NCBI GenBank assembly: GCA_016715815.1
Contig: JADJXN010000005.1
Coordinates: 88,360 to 152,359 of the forward strand
From: Oligoflexia bacterium
GTDB lineage: Bacteria; Bdellovibrionota; Bdellovibrionia; JABDDW01
Length of the DNA: 64,000 nt
Direction: 5' to 3'
Below, piece after piece: positions 10,355-20,712 of the stretch (positions are counted from its first letter, which is position 1; every line of letters starts with the position of its first letter). Made by a program: the position numbers and the translations under genes. The notes beneath the pieces are model-generated. The model was not told where the DNA came from, did not search any database, and worked only from the letters and a program-made list of their open reading frames with translations.

Positions 10355-11006
10355 ACTTCCACCTCATCCAATTATACGCCGGCTCAGATGATGCTTTCAA
10401 CTTTTTAGGGTCAAACAAGAAATATTCTAAGTTATTAGCAAAATCTTCCTCGGCGCTTATTTTACCGTCTTCATCAACATAACCAGATTTTCTTTGTATT
10501 TTTAGCACTTTACCTCTAACTCTCTTTGCTCCCCAGCCCATAGCTAGACCATAGTCTTTAGCCAATTGCGAATCTTGATCATAAAGTTCATGAGCAAATT
10601 CATGTGCAAGCACCATAGACAAATCATGTTTATCAGTAAAAGCAGTGTCATAAACAACTAAGTGCTTTGATGATGATGTTGAAGGATTTTTCCCTTCTGC
10701 TGATTTATTTGCTCGATAGATTTTTCTTTTACTATCTCTCCACAAAAACTCGGGAAGTTTTTCAATTGCTCTAATAATTTTATATTTTTCAGCTTCAGTC
10801 CATTTAGAGAATCTCTCAGTAATATGAGGCCATTTAGCTGGAGAACTATCAATAAATTTATCTATCCATTTGTTGTAGGCCGATGAATTAGACCGACAAT
10901 GAGAACTTACTTTAGTTGGAGAGACTTCAACACCATCGTATCTAATATAGCCATCTCTATCGTGAGCTCGTACATAGTGTGTACCTGATGGACATTGAGT
11001 TGGCAC
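10317..11006 (-). CDS. HExxH metallopeptidase-like protein, possibly lacking its original 5' end
   Basis: 229 residues read from a GTG. It contains LAHEFAHELYDQD near residues 139-151, a zinc-metallopeptidase HExxH motif, with a downstream acidic AEEDFANNLEYF segment that could supply the third ligand. The N-terminus begins at once with a conserved-looking Cys pair block (CPSGTHYVRAHDRDGYIR and SSHCR), with no signal peptide and no clear ribosome site, and a stop codon lies three codons upstream. The catalytic assignment is by motif only; substrate unknown. Confidence 0.65.
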   Translation of the reverse strand: MPTQCPSGTHYVRAHDRDGYIRYDGVEVSPTKVSSHCRSNSSAYNKWIDKFIDSSPAKWPHITERFSKWTEAEKYKIIRAIEKLPEFLWRDSKRKIYRANKSAEGKNPSTSSSKHLVVYDTAFTDKHDLSMVLAHEFAHELYDQDSQLAKDYGLAMGWGAKRVRGKVLKIQRKSGYVDEDGKISAEEDFANNLEYFLFDPKKLKASSEPAYNWMRWKYGEKIKPISKSN

Positions 11007-11169
11007 TTTAAACTAAAAATTAATATGAACAAAAACAGGACTAAAAAGTAGGAATTTTTTGCCGGCACAACACAAATTTAATTTTAAACAAATTTTGTGT
11101 CAAGTTTTGAAAATGTTAAACCGAAGAGTCAATTGAAAGAACAAAAACATGAATGTCAGGAGGACGATC

Positions 11170-11361
11170 ATGGAAGCAATCAAAGAAATCTACACACCTA
11201 CAACCCAAGACTACGCTGAAAACCTTCAAACATGTTGCCTTTGTGGCGGCAAACTTAGCTTCAAGCATGAAGTTGACTTTTACACACTTACCGTAAAAGA
11301 AGAGTGCGGCTGCCCAACATGTGGGATTAAGAATAATCCCTTGGTTTACTCTCTGCAGTAA
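11170..11361 (+). CDS. Small four-cysteine (zinc-ribbon-like) protein
   Basis: 63 residues starting at the ATG six bases after a perfect AGGAGG; an upstream in-frame ATG at 11149 lacks a ribosome site. Cysteine pairs CCLCGGKL and CGCPTCG about 25 residues apart look like a zinc knuckle pair. No membrane segment. Function unknown; the strong ribosome site suggests high expression. Confidence 0.75.
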   Translation: MEAIKEIYTPTTQDYAENLQTCCLCGGKLSFKHEVDFYTLTVKEECGCPTCGIKNNPLVYSLQ

Positions 11362-11390
11362 GGCCTATTTATTTAGTTGGCCCCTTGTTT

Positions 11391-11462
11391 GCAAAAACCT
11401 CATGGTGGGTAAGGAAAACTTTTAAAAATAATGAAAAGTTTTCTTAAGAAAAGGGTTTTGCA
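11391..11462 (+). promoter_or_regulatory. Nested hairpin in the leader of the S41 lipoprotein gene
   Basis: GAAAACTTTT (11414-11423) and AAAAGTTTTC (11434-11443) are perfect 10-base inverted arms around a 10-base loop. An outer, imperfect pair GCAAAAACC and GGGTTTTGC surrounds it. It ends about 30 bases before the ATG at 11492. It could be a terminator for the small zinc-ribbon gene or a structured leader; no T-run follows the inner stem. Confidence 0.4.
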
Positions 11463-11491
11463 TAAAAAAAGAATAAGCAAACGGGGGAAAA

Positions 11492-13297
11492 ATGAAATCA
11501 TCTGTCAGAGCAGTACTCGTATTATTACTAGCTGCGTTCATAGCAGCTTGTGATCCAATTCCTGGCAAGCAACTCACAGAGCAGCAAAAAATTGAAGACA
11601 TGATGTGGCTTATGTCTCGCTTTGAAGAGTTTTACGCCCCCAAAGAATACAAAGAAAGGATCCATAAATTTAATTTTAAAGAATTAAGGCGCAAATACTT
11701 TTCTTTAACAAGAGAAACAAAAAATAATGAAGAGTTCTACGCGCTCATGAATAAGTATGTGGCAGAGTTTAAAGATGCTCACGTTTCTCTAACACTTTCA
11801 GCATCTTCTTTTGCAGGCCGTGCACGCATTGCTTACTTGGGTGTAAATGGAGTTAGACAAGGTGAGCACTATGTGGTGACAGAGCTTTTACCAAATGTTT
11901 CTCGCATGCACTCCCCACTTCAAATAGGAGATGTGGTTACACACATAGATCATGTTCCTGTTTTAGAATACATTGAAAAAAATCTTGTCCCCTACCGCAA
12001 CCTTGGCAACATGAACTCAAACCACACAGCTTTAATGGGTGCTTTGTTTACAAGAGTATCTTTAAAATTCCCCATTCCTGAACAAACTGAGGTCGAGTTA
12101 ACTGTTAAAAGGCTAACAAGCAAAACCCCTGAGCAGTTAAAAATGCCCTGGATAGTAAAAGATCTAGCTGATTTTAAGCTTGATATTGAAAAATCAACCA
12201 AGAAAAAATCTTCTTTAAAAATTGAAGTAGAACCTGGCACTTCCATTTCCCTTTTGGATCAAAACGGAAATGCATTAACCGTTGAAGATTTTAAAAAATT
12301 TGTAGAAGAGAGAAATAACATTGATAACTACCTTTACACCGAAATTAGCGGTTGGACAGCCTCAAAAGAAGTTTTAAAAACTAAAGCTCAAAAAACAGGC
12401 TTTGAGTTACTTAAAGCCGAAAGAGAAGTCCCTTCATCAGCACTTCCTGTTGCTGAGGCCAAAACTTATCCGGCCTATGTTTCAGCTGAAAATACACCAG
12501 AAGGTAAAAAACTTGTTGGCTATGTTAGAATTTCTGATTTTACAAAACCTGAAAATTCAGTTGAAGAATTAAAAACTACTTTAAAGAAGTTTCAAGAATT
12601 GGGAGTTAAAGATCTTGTTGTTGATACTTTATCTAACCCTGGCGGCTCATTACTGCTTATGATGCGTTTAGCTCAAGCCTTTACACCTGAGAAGCTTTCC
12701 ATGCCAGGACAACAGTTTGGTCTAAGTGAGTGGTGGTTAGATAATATTCAAAAAATGAGCTTATCAACTACAGGAGCAACTCAAGAATTATACAAACGCT
12801 TGTATGCTGATTTAAAAAATCAGTTTGAAGAAGGTAAAAAGATTTCTAGAACTTATTCTTTAGAGGAACTAATTCCTTATAATTTAAAACCAAATTCAGA
12901 TTTGGCTTATAAATTTAATATTGCCATTTTAGTTAATGAAATGAATGCTTCTTGTGGTGATATTTTCCCCATGATTATGCAAGAAAATAAAGCAGCTGTT
13001 ATTGTAGGCACAAGAACAATGGGTGCTGGTGGTAATGTTGTTAAATTTAGCCAAGCACCACACAGTCATGCAGATATTAGCCAAACTCTCTCTTTGATAG
13101 TTAAAAAAGATGGAAGCTATTTAGAAAACAATGGCGTTGTACCTGACGTTGAGTTTGACCCAAATAAAATTTTGGAAAACTTGCGCGCCTCTAAAATTGA
13201 AATTGCAAGCCGTGTAAATGCAAAGGCAAAAGAGTATTTGCTCAAAACGGATGTTAAAAACGCATGCAATACAACTTTGGCTAATATTAAAAAATAG
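11492..13297 (+). CDS. S41-family (C-terminal-processing-protease-like) lipoprotein peptidase
   Basis: 601 residues. The N-terminus ends in a lipobox (AAFIAAC, Cys about 20), so it should be membrane-anchored on the outside. A helical N-terminal domain is followed by a PDZ-like region (LQIGDVVTHIDHVPVLEYI, near 150) and the S41 core: VGYVRISDF, NPGGSLLLMMRLAQAF, and LVNEMNASCGDIFPM with the probable nucleophile Ser487, then GTRTMGAGGN. The catalytic lysine is not obvious from motifs alone. The ATG follows a GGGG-rich ribosome site. Substrate unknown. Confidence 0.85.
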   Translation: MKSSVRAVLVLLLAAFIAACDPIPGKQLTEQQKIEDMMWLMSRFEEFYAPKEYKERIHKFNFKELRRKYFSLTRETKNNEEFYALMNKYVAEFKDAHVSLTLSASSFAGRARIAYLGVNGVRQGEHYVVTELLPNVSRMHSPLQIGDVVTHIDHVPVLEYIEKNLVPYRNLGNMNSNHTALMGALFTRVSLKFPIPEQTEVELTVKRLTSKTPEQLKMPWIVKDLADFKLDIEKSTKKKSSLKIEVEPGTSISLLDQNGNALTVEDFKKFVEERNNIDNYLYTEISGWTASKEVLKTKAQKTGFELLKAEREVPSSALPVAEAKTYPAYVSAENTPEGKKLVGYVRISDFTKPENSVEELKTTLKKFQELGVKDLVVDTLSNPGGSLLLMMRLAQAFTPEKLSMPGQQFGLSEWWLDNIQKMSLSTTGATQELYKRLYADLKNQFEEGKKISRTYSLEELIPYNLKPNSDLAYKFNIAILVNEMNASCGDIFPMIMQENKAAVIVGTRTMGAGGNVVKFSQAPHSHADISQTLSLIVKKDGSYLENNGVVPDVEFDPNKILENLRASKIEIASRVNAKAKEYLLKTDVKNACNTTLANIKK

Positions 13298-13335
13298 CTT
13301 ATGATGCAGCACTGCTACCAAATTTGGGGGCATAC

Positions 13336-15206
13336 CTACTCCTCATTTAAATGAAGTAGTATTCTCTCCGCTAAAACTTGGTTAAAACCAGGGAGCTCGG
13401 CAATTTCAGAGCTTTGAGCAGACTTAATTTGCTCAATGCTTTCAAAACGCTTTAGTAGTGCTTTTTTTCGTTTTTCTCCAAGGCCTGTGATCATATCAAG
13501 CTCGCTCTCAAGGCTTTTATTTTCACGTAATTTTCTATGATAAGTAATGGCAAAGCGGTGCGCTTCATCTCTAATACCAGTTAAAATATGTAAAGCCTCA
13601 GAACCTTTTGCAAATACCACGGGGTTTTGTCTACCAGGAATAAAAATTCTCTCATCAGTGGATTTAACCTCATTATCACTAAATTCCCCTTTTACTTTTG
13701 CTTTTGCTAAACCCACTACAGCTATGTCTTGGCGGTTTAATTCTTTTAACACTTCAACAGCCATGGCTAATTGACCTTTACCACCATCTACAACAATTAA
13801 ATCAGGGGATTCATATTCATCATGCTTTAAACGTCTAGTTAAAACTTCCTTCATTGAGGCAAAATCATTAGGCCCCTCAACGGTTTTAATTTTATAGCGC
13901 CTATAAAAATCTTTTACCGGCACACCATCTTCAAAAACCACTTGAGAGGCGACACTTTCTGAGCCCTGAAAGTTTGAAATATCAAAACATTCAATTCTTA
14001 CAGGTAAGTCTTTTAACCCTAATTTTTCTTGGATATGTTTTAAACCGTCACGTTTTTTATTAGTTTTTGTAATATAGTTTTTAAACTGCTCTTTTGCATT
14101 GCTATTGGCAATGTCTAAAAGCTTTTGCCCATGGGTGGAGCCACCAAAGCCAACTTTAACTTTTTTGCCAGAACGTTCTCTTTTAAAACATCTGAAATTA
14201 AATTATTAATATCTCTCCCTAAATCAACGGGCAAAACAACTTCATCTGGAATGATGTTTTCCTCATAATACTGGTTTAAAAAAGAAGCCAACCAATCTTG
14301 TGGGTTTTCATCAGAGTCTTTGGGGTTAAGCCAGCTTATATGATGAGCTTGACTTCCAATAAGTTTTCCCGCTCTTACGTGCATCACTTCAATTGTACAG
14401 CCACGTTCATCCCCTTCAAAGCCTATGACATCTTGGTCCTTTTCAGATTGAGTACTAATAACAGATTGTTTTTCTCCAATGGCTTTAAGTGCTTCAAGGG
14501 AGTCTCTAATTTTACCTGCTGCCTCATATTGCTCCTGCTCTGAAAAAGCTTTCATTCTCTTTTTTAAAATTTTTAGCAGTTCTTTATCTCTACCTTTTAA
14601 AAGTAAAAGTGCTTGAGCAATTTGTGCAGCATATACCTTTTGTGAAACTAGTTTCACACAAGGAGCAGTGCAGTGGCCTATTTGATGCGTTAAACAGGGT
14701 CTTGATCTTGTTTTAAAAACATGGTCCGTGCAATCTCTAATTTGAAAAGTGTGGTTTAAAAATTTAATTGTTTCCCAAACATGCAAGCCACTTGTGTATG
14801 GGCCAAAGTAATGCCCACCATCTTTTTTTACTTTTCTAACTAAATAAAGACGTGGGTAGTTATGCTCACTTGAAACTTTAATGTAAGGGTAGTTTTTGTC
14901 ATCCTTAAGCCTAATATTATATTTAGGCCTGTGCTTTTTTATTAAAGAGGCTTCTAGTAAAAAAGCTTCAAGTTCAGTATTGGTTAAAATATAATCTATT
15001 TTTGCAATATGGTTTAAAAGCCATATGGTTTTAGGAGATTGAGATTTTAAATTAAAATAACTTCTAACCCGAGCCTTTAGAGATTTTGCTTTTCCCACAT
15101 AGATAATTTTATCTATTTGGTTTTTCATCAAATAAACGCCACTTGACGCGGGAAACTCACTGACTATTTTTTTAAACTCTTCAAGTTTTTCAGCAAGTTT
15201 TGTCAT
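13336..15206 (-). pseudogene. uvrC: Excinuclease ABC subunit C, with a frameshift in mid-gene
   Basis: UvrC makes both incisions in nucleotide excision repair with UvrA and UvrB. The N-terminal 363-residue piece (14115-15206) has the GIY-YIG nuclease block SGVYLMKN...IIYVGKAKSLKARV and the UVR region; the C-terminal piece (13336-13941 and upstream in the same frame) has the RNase-H-like nuclease (DLIVVDGGKGQL) and the tandem helix-hairpin-helix end (ITGLGEKRKKALLKRF). The frame changes at 14161-14167, where the coding strand reads A AAA AAG; one more A, or a -1 ribosomal slip on this classic slippery heptamer, restores a full-length UvrC. Either a real mutation, a homopolymer sequencing error, or recoding. 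Confidence 0.9.
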
Positions 15207-15209
15207 AAC

Positions 15210-17285
15210 TTAAAACTCAACGTTCTCACTACCAACAGCATTATCCCTATAGGCCAGCTCTTTTAGCTCAAGCCTTTTAACTTCGTCTCTTAATTGAGCT
15301 GCCAATTCAAAATCAAGCTTATCAGCTGCTTTTTTCATGTCTTTTCTTAATTTAACAATTTGCTTTTGAATACCTTCCAATGAGGCTTCATAAACTTTTT
15401 GCTTAGCAGAAAGGCTGACAACTTTTTTAGATTTATTACCTGTTGGTACTTCCTCTGGGAGCAGACCAAATACTTTCTCAGTACTGTCTAATACTACCTT
15501 TTTAATCCCTTGAGGTTTAACGTTATTTTTAGTGTTATACTCCATTTGAATAATGCGCCGTCTATTTGTTTCATCAATGGCCTTTTTCATGCTCTCTGTG
15601 GTTTTATCTGCATACATAATAACTCTTCCATTTATGTTTCTTGCAGCACGCCCTGTAGTTTGAATTAAAGATCTTTCTGAACGTAAAAACCCTTCTTTAT
15701 CTGCATCTAAAATGGCAACAAGGCTCACCTCTGGTATGTCTAATCCTTCTCTAAGCAAATTAATTCCTACTAAAACATCAAACACTCCTAACCTAAGGTC
15801 TCTAATAATTTGTGAGCGCTCTAAAGTGTGCACCTCACTATGAAGGTATTTTACCTTAACCCCTGCAGTTTGAAGATAGTCTGTTAAATCCTCAGCCATA
15901 CGCTTTGTTAAAGTTGTTACAAGCACACGATCTTTTTTAGCTACCACCTTTTTGACTTCTTTTAACAAATCATCTACCTGAAATTTTGCTGGCCTTACTT
16001 CAATCTCTGGGTCTATTAAATAAGTTGGTCTAATAATTTGCTCAACAATTAAGCCTTCTGCTCTTTTAAGCTCATAAGCACCAGGAGTAGCTGAGACATA
16101 AACCACTTTACTCATTAATTTTTCAAATTCTTGAAAGTTAAGTGGCCTGTTATCTAAAGCTGAAGGCAACCTAAAACCATACTCCACAAGGGTTGATTTA
16201 CGTGAGCGATCCCCCTTATACATTCCTCCTACTTGGGGAACAGTCACATGGCTTTCATCAATGAACATTAAAAAATCTTTTGGGAAATATTCAATAAGTG
16301 TTGGCGGTTCTCCTGGTTTTCTCCCAGTAAAATGTCTTGAGTAGTTTTCTATTCCTTGGCAAAAACCCATTTCTTCAATCATTTCTATATCAAAATAAGT
16401 TCTTTGCTCAAGCCTTTGAGCTTCAACAAGCTTCATATTATTTTTTAAATCATTAAGTCTTTCACGCAGTTCTTGTTGAATTGTGGCAATAGCATTTTTT
16501 GTTCTATCTGGGGCCACAACATAATGGCTTCCAGGGTAAATTGATACGCGCTCTATTTTTTGAAGTACTATTCCACGCAGGGGGTCTACAAAACTTATGG
16601 CATCAATATAATTTCCAAAAAACTCTACTCTAATTGCCCTATCGTCTTCATAGGCAGGAATAATTTCTACAATATCCCCTCTGACTCTAAAAGTGGCGCG
16701 GTGAAAGTCTACATCGTTTCTTTCATATTGAATGTCTACAAGGTGTCTTAATAAATCATCTCGCTTTAATTCTTGGCCTGAAGTTAAAACAATTACCATG
16801 CCTTCATAGGCCTCAGGGGAGCCAAGACCATAAATACAAGAAACACTTGAGACAATAATCACATCAGATCTATCAAACAACGAACGTGTGGCAGAATGTC
16901 TCATGCGGTCAATTTGCTCATTAATGGCCGAGTCTTTTTCTATAAAGGTATCAGTTGTGGGAATGTAGGCCTCTGGCTGGTAGTAATCATAGTAGCTAAC
17001 AAAATATTCCACAGCATTATGAGGAAAGAGTTGCTTAAACTCAGCATATAACTGCCCTGCTAAAGTTTTATTAGGCGCTAGTATTAAAGTGGGCCTTCCA
17101 AGAGCTGCAATAGTGTTGGCCATTGTAAATGTTTTACCAGAGCCTGTGATACCTAATAATACTTGTTGGTTTTTATCTTGTTTAAAATTTTCTACAAGCT
17201 CTTTAATGGCTTTTTGTTGATCGCCCTGAGGTTTAAATGGGCTAACAAGTTTGAAGTGGTTTTTTACTACTTCCTTACTTCCCAC
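15210..17285 (-). CDS. uvrB: Excinuclease ABC subunit B
   Basis: UvrB is the damage-verifying helicase-like subunit that loads at lesions and recruits UvrC. The 691 residues show Walker [13 protein letters not shown] (about 44-55), the DNA-gripping hairpin [12 protein letters not shown], the DESH box ([11 protein letters not shown]), motif VI region QTTGRAARN, and a C-terminal UVR domain ([18 protein letters not shown]) that binds UvrC. It overlaps cysS by 19 bases from its first ATG and lies three bases before uvrC, so uvrB-uvrC are co-transcribed. Confidence 0.97.
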   Translation of the reverse strand: MGSKEVVKNHFKLVSPFKPQGDQQKAIKELVENFKQDKNQQVLLGITGSGKTFTMANTIAALGRPTLILAPNKTLAGQLYAEFKQLFPHNAVEYFVSYYDYYQPEAYIPTTDTFIEKDSAINEQIDRMRHSATRSLFDRSDVIIVSSVSCIYGLGSPEAYEGMVIVLTSGQELKRDDLLRHLVDIQYERNDVDFHRATFRVRGDIVEIIPAYEDDRAIRVEFFGNYIDAISFVDPLRGIVLQKIERVSIYPGSHYVVAPDRTKNAIATIQQELRERLNDLKNNMKLVEAQRLEQRTYFDIEMIEEMGFCQGIENYSRHFTGRKPGEPPTLIEYFPKDFLMFIDESHVTVPQVGGMYKGDRSRKSTLVEYGFRLPSALDNRPLNFQEFEKLMSKVVYVSATPGAYELKRAEGLIVEQIIRPTYLIDPEIEVRPAKFQVDDLLKEVKKVVAKKDRVLVTTLTKRMAEDLTDYLQTAGVKVKYLHSEVHTLERSQIIRDLRLGVFDVLVGINLLREGLDIPEVSLVAILDADKEGFLRSERSLIQTTGRAARNINGRVIMYADKTTESMKKAIDETNRRRIIQMEYNTKNNVKPQGIKKVVLDSTEKVFGLLPEEVPTGNKSKKVVSLSAKQKVYEASLEGIQKQIVKLRKDMKKAADKLDFELAAQLRDEVKRLELKELAYRDNAVGSENVEF

Positions 17286-18751
17286 TCTGTCCCTCCTGGG
17301 TTATCGCGTAGCTCAATTCCCATTTGAGTTAGCTCAGCTCTTAATTTATCTGCCTTAATAAAATCTTTTGCAGCCTTTGCATTGGATCTGGCATCTACCT
17401 TTAATTGAATTTCTTCTCTTTTAAGATTCTTTTGTTCTAATAAAATATCATCAAGCTCTTTTAAAAAACTAACTGCTGGTTTTTCAAATAAGCTCATAAG
17501 AGAACCAACTTTAGTAATTTCATTTTTAAATTTTTGAGCAGAATTTAAAAGCTCTTGAGTTGGCTTAATACCAGGTTTTAAAAGATTATTAAAACTTCTA
17601 ACCAAATTAAATATTTCAGCCAAAATTTCAGGGGTATTAAAGTCATCTTCTGCTGAAGTTATCATTTTAGGCCACAATTCATTTAGTTTTGCACCAAAGC
17701 CTGATGGATCTAAAACCTTAGTTAAATCTGTTTGGTATTTAAAACCAGCATTTTGGCACATAATAATCATTTTTTCTGCTTGGGCTAAACTTGAATAAAT
17801 GCGCGCAAGCCCTGCAATAGCATGTTCAATGACATTATCAGAAAAGTCTGCACCAGATCTGTAGTGAGCTGATAGAATTAGAAATTTTAAAATTTCACCA
17901 TTAAAAACTTCTACAAACTTTCTAACAGTAAAAATATTGCCTAAAGATTTAGACATTTTATCTTTACCCATGTTTATAAAATTATTATGCATCCAATAAT
18001 TTACAAAATTTTTATTATTTGCAGATTCACTCTGAGCAATTTCATTTTCATGATGCGGGAAAATTAAATCAATTCCGCCGCCATGAATATCAATGGTCTC
18101 CCCTAAATGTTTTTTAGCCATGGCAGAGCATTCAATATGCCAGCCTGGTCTTCCCTTACCCCACGGAGAATCCCAAGAAGGCTCGCCGGGTTTTGCTGGT
18201 TTCCATAAAGAAAAATCAAGGGGGTTTTTCTTTTTTTCACCAATTTCAACTCTTGCCCCTGCAATAAGATCTTGAATATTTTTATGGCTTAGTTTTCCGT
18301 AATCTTTAATTTTTTCAATGCTGCAAAAAACCTCACCATCAACCACGTAGGCTGCGCCATTTTTAATAATATCTTCAATCAGGCTGACAATTTCTTTTAT
18401 ATGTTCTGTTACTTTGGGGTTTACATCAGCAACTCTTAAGCCAACGGCTTTAAAGTCTTTTTCAAATTCTTTAATGTATTTTTCAGAAACCTCAGTTGCA
18501 GCAATATTTTCTTCAATGGCCTTGTTAATTATTTTGTCATCAACGTCTGTGTAGTTATAAACAAATTTAACTTTATAATTTAAAACGTTTTGAAAATAAT
18601 TTCTTACAAAATTAAAAAATATGGGCCCTCTAAAATTCCCCACATGTACTAAATTATAAACCGTAGGACCACATAAATACATTTTTAGCTCGCCCGCTTT
18701 GATAGGTTTAAATTCTTCTTTTTTTTGTGTGAGGGTATTATAAATCTTCAT
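17267..18751 (-). CDS. cysS: Cysteinyl-tRNA synthetase
   Basis: Charges tRNA-Cys. Start taken at the ATG giving [14 protein letters not shown], the typical family N-terminus; an upstream in-frame GTG at 18772 would add seven unlikely residues inside gltX. Zinc-binding and class-I signatures are present: [15 protein letters not shown] (HIGH-type motif), [30 protein letters not shown] and KMSKSLGN. About 494 residues, slightly long for the family. It begins eight bases after gltX and overlaps uvrB. Confidence 0.96.
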   Translation of the reverse strand: MKIYNTLTQKKEEFKPIKAGELKMYLCGPTVYNLVHVGNFRGPIFFNFVRNYFQNVLNYKVKFVYNYTDVDDKIINKAIEENIAATEVSEKYIKEFEKDFKAVGLRVADVNPKVTEHIKEIVSLIEDIIKNGAAYVVDGEVFCSIEKIKDYGKLSHKNIQDLIAGARVEIGEKKKNPLDFSLWKPAKPGEPSWDSPWGKGRPGWHIECSAMAKKHLGETIDIHGGGIDLIFPHHENEIAQSESANNKNFVNYWMHNNFINMGKDKMSKSLGNIFTVRKFVEVFNGEILKFLILSAHYRSGADFSDNVIEHAIAGLARIYSSLAQAEKMIIMCQNAGFKYQTDLTKVLDPSGFGAKLNELWPKMITSAEDDFNTPEILAEIFNLVRSFNNLLKPGIKPTQELLNSAQKFKNEITKVGSLMSLFEKPAVSFLKELDDILLEQKNLKREEIQLKVDARSNAKAAKDFIKADKLRAELTQMGIELRDNPGGTEWEVRK

Positions 18752-18758
18752 TTTTAAA

Positions 18759-20237
18759 TTAAACTCTCTCACAAGCGAGCTTTGCTCTATGCTTTAAATT
18801 TTCAAGCTTCATTAATGGCACTAATAATTTTAATTCTGTTCCATGGGGCTTTCCAATAACTGCAACTCGCAGTGCTTGAAATAATTCTTTTCCTTTAACT
18901 TTACTTTCTGTTTGAATCTTTTTTTGAATCTCTAAAAACTCTTCCTCCAAAAGGTACGTCCCCCATTTTGGTAGCGACAACGCGTTATACCATGCCTCAA
19001 AAACAGATTTTGTAGTGGGCCATTTAAATACTTCTTCAGCCTCATCAGCAAATTTCATTTCCTCAGAGAAAACTTTAAATGCCTCTGCTCCTTCAACTAA
19101 TGTCTCAAATGAGGGTTTTAGTGCCGTTAAAGCTTTATCTGCCCAACCCCCTTCAGAAAATGTTTTTTGATCCCCCGATAAAGGGGTTTTAATAAATGGC
19201 AAAAGTTCATTCCATAAATCTTTATGGGGTAATGCTCTTAAATGTTGAGCGTTCATCCATTTTAGTTTTACTGAATCAAAAACGGCTCCCGCCGGGTTCA
19301 CACGCGAAGTACTAAAGTTTTTAATCATCTCTTCCATAGACATAACTTCTTTACCTTCTGGGTGAGACCAACCTAAAAGTGCAATAAAGTTTTTTAATGC
19401 CTCAGGCAAATAGCCTTCAAGTTTAAATTCATGGCAACTGGTGGCACCTTTTCGCTTTGATAATTTTTGCCTATCCTCATCAAGCACTAATGATAAATGT
19501 CCAAACTCAGGTGGTTTCCACTTCATGGCCTCATAAATCATGAGTTGGCGTAAAGTATTTGATAAATGCTCCTCTGCTCTTAAAATATGAGTCATTCCCA
19601 TTTTATAATCGTCAACAACACAGCAGAAATTATAAACAGGCATACCATCGGAACGTAACAAAACAAAATCCCCAACCATATCTGATGGGAACTTTACTTC
19701 GCCTCTAATTAAATCTTTAAATACGTAGTCTTTTTTTAAAGAACTTGTTCTAAAACGCACCACAGCCTTTTCACCGCCCTTAATTTTAATAAGGGCCTCT
19801 GCAAGGGGCATACTTGCATAAGGACTTTGAATATGCGGAGGCTTACCTTGAGCCTTAAAAAGCTCTTTTTGCTTATCTATTTCGGCATCAGTCATAAAAC
19901 AATAATAAGCAAGGCCTGCTTTTATAATTTCATCTGCCACAGTTTTATAAATTGCTAATCTTTCACTTTGTTTATAAGGGCCAAACTCGCCAACATCTTT
20001 TAGGGTTTTAGGGTCAACACCCTCATCCCACTTAAGCCCGAGCCATAAAAGATCTTCAATGAGCATCTTCAAAGACTCTTCAGTAGATCTGGCCTGATCT
20101 GTGTCTTCAATACGAAGAATAAATTTTCCGCCAAAATGTTTTGCAAATAAATAATTATAAAGTGCTGTTCTAGCACCTCCCACATGTAAGTAACCTGTTG
20201 GGGAAGGAGCAAACCTGACTCTAACTTTATCAGTCAT
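18759..20237 (-). CDS. gltX: Glutamyl-tRNA synthetase
   Basis: Charges tRNA-Glu. The 492 residues carry the class-I HIGH-like motif in FAPSPTGYLHVGGARTAL near the start and the KMSKS-like motif KLSKRKGA in the middle, with RFRTSS-type discriminator region between. The C-terminal anticodon-binding domain is complete. It overlaps ispF by eight bases and is followed by cysS; gltX-cysS next to ispDF is a common bacterial arrangement. Confidence 0.96.
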   Translation of the reverse strand: MTDKVRVRFAPSPTGYLHVGGARTALYNYLFAKHFGGKFILRIEDTDQARSTEESLKMLIEDLLWLGLKWDEGVDPKTLKDVGEFGPYKQSERLAIYKTVADEIIKAGLAYYCFMTDAEIDKQKELFKAQGKPPHIQSPYASMPLAEALIKIKGGEKAVVRFRTSSLKKDYVFKDLIRGEVKFPSDMVGDFVLLRSDGMPVYNFCCVVDDYKMGMTHILRAEEHLSNTLRQLMIYEAMKWKPPEFGHLSLVLDEDRQKLSKRKGATSCHEFKLEGYLPEALKNFIALLGWSHPEGKEVMSMEEMIKNFSTSRVNPAGAVFDSVKLKWMNAQHLRALPHKDLWNELLPFIKTPLSGDQKTFSEGGWADKALTALKPSFETLVEGAEAFKVFSEEMKFADEAEEVFKWPTTKSVFEAWYNALSLPKWGTYLLEEEFLEIQKKIQTESKVKGKELFQALRVAVIGKPHGTELKLLVPLMKLENLKHRAKLACERV

Positions 20238-20712
20238 ATTTTTTCTCTTTCAAAAGCACAATGGCTTGAGCATAAATTCCTTCACTTCGCCCTATAGCAC
20301 CTAAACCTTCACAAGTTGTAGCTTTAATACCCACGCAATGACGATTAATGTTTAATGCTTCTGAAATTTTCTCACACATCATCGCTCTATAACCTGCGAT
20401 CTTTGGAGCTTCTGCCATAATAACAATATCTGTATTTACCACCTTATAGCCTTTTTCCCAAACCATGGTACAAACTTCTTTTAATATTTCAAGGCTGTTA
20501 CGGTTTTTGTTTTTCTCATCTCCGGGGAAATATTTTCCTAAATCACCAAGGGCTAGAGCTCCTAAAAGTGCATCGGCCAGCGCATGTAAAACCACATCAG
20601 CATCGGAATGCCCCATAAGCCCATGGGTATGTGGTATTTCAACACCGCCAAGTACAAGTTTGCGACCTTTTTCAAATTTGTGGATGTCGCTTCCTAAGCC
20701 AATTCTGAACAC
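20230..20712 (-). CDS. ispF: 2-C-methyl-D-erythritol 2,4-cyclodiphosphate synthase
   Basis: IspF closes the cyclodiphosphate ring in the MEP isoprenoid pathway. The 160-residue protein has the metal-site motifs GLGSDIHKF and GHSDADVVLHALADALLGA, plus the C-terminal GLGAIGRSEGIYAQA block. The start is a GTG inside the last 41 bases of ispD, and the conserved RIGLGSD begins two residues later, so this start is credible and translation is probably coupled to ispD. Confidence 0.95.
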   Translation of the reverse strand: MFRIGLGSDIHKFEKGRKLVLGGVEIPHTHGLMGHSDADVVLHALADALLGALALGDLGKYFPGDEKNKNRNSLEILKEVCTMVWEKGYKVVNTDIVIMAEAPKIAGYRAMMCEKISEALNINRHCVGIKATTCEGLGAIGRSEGIYAQAIVLLKEKKYD

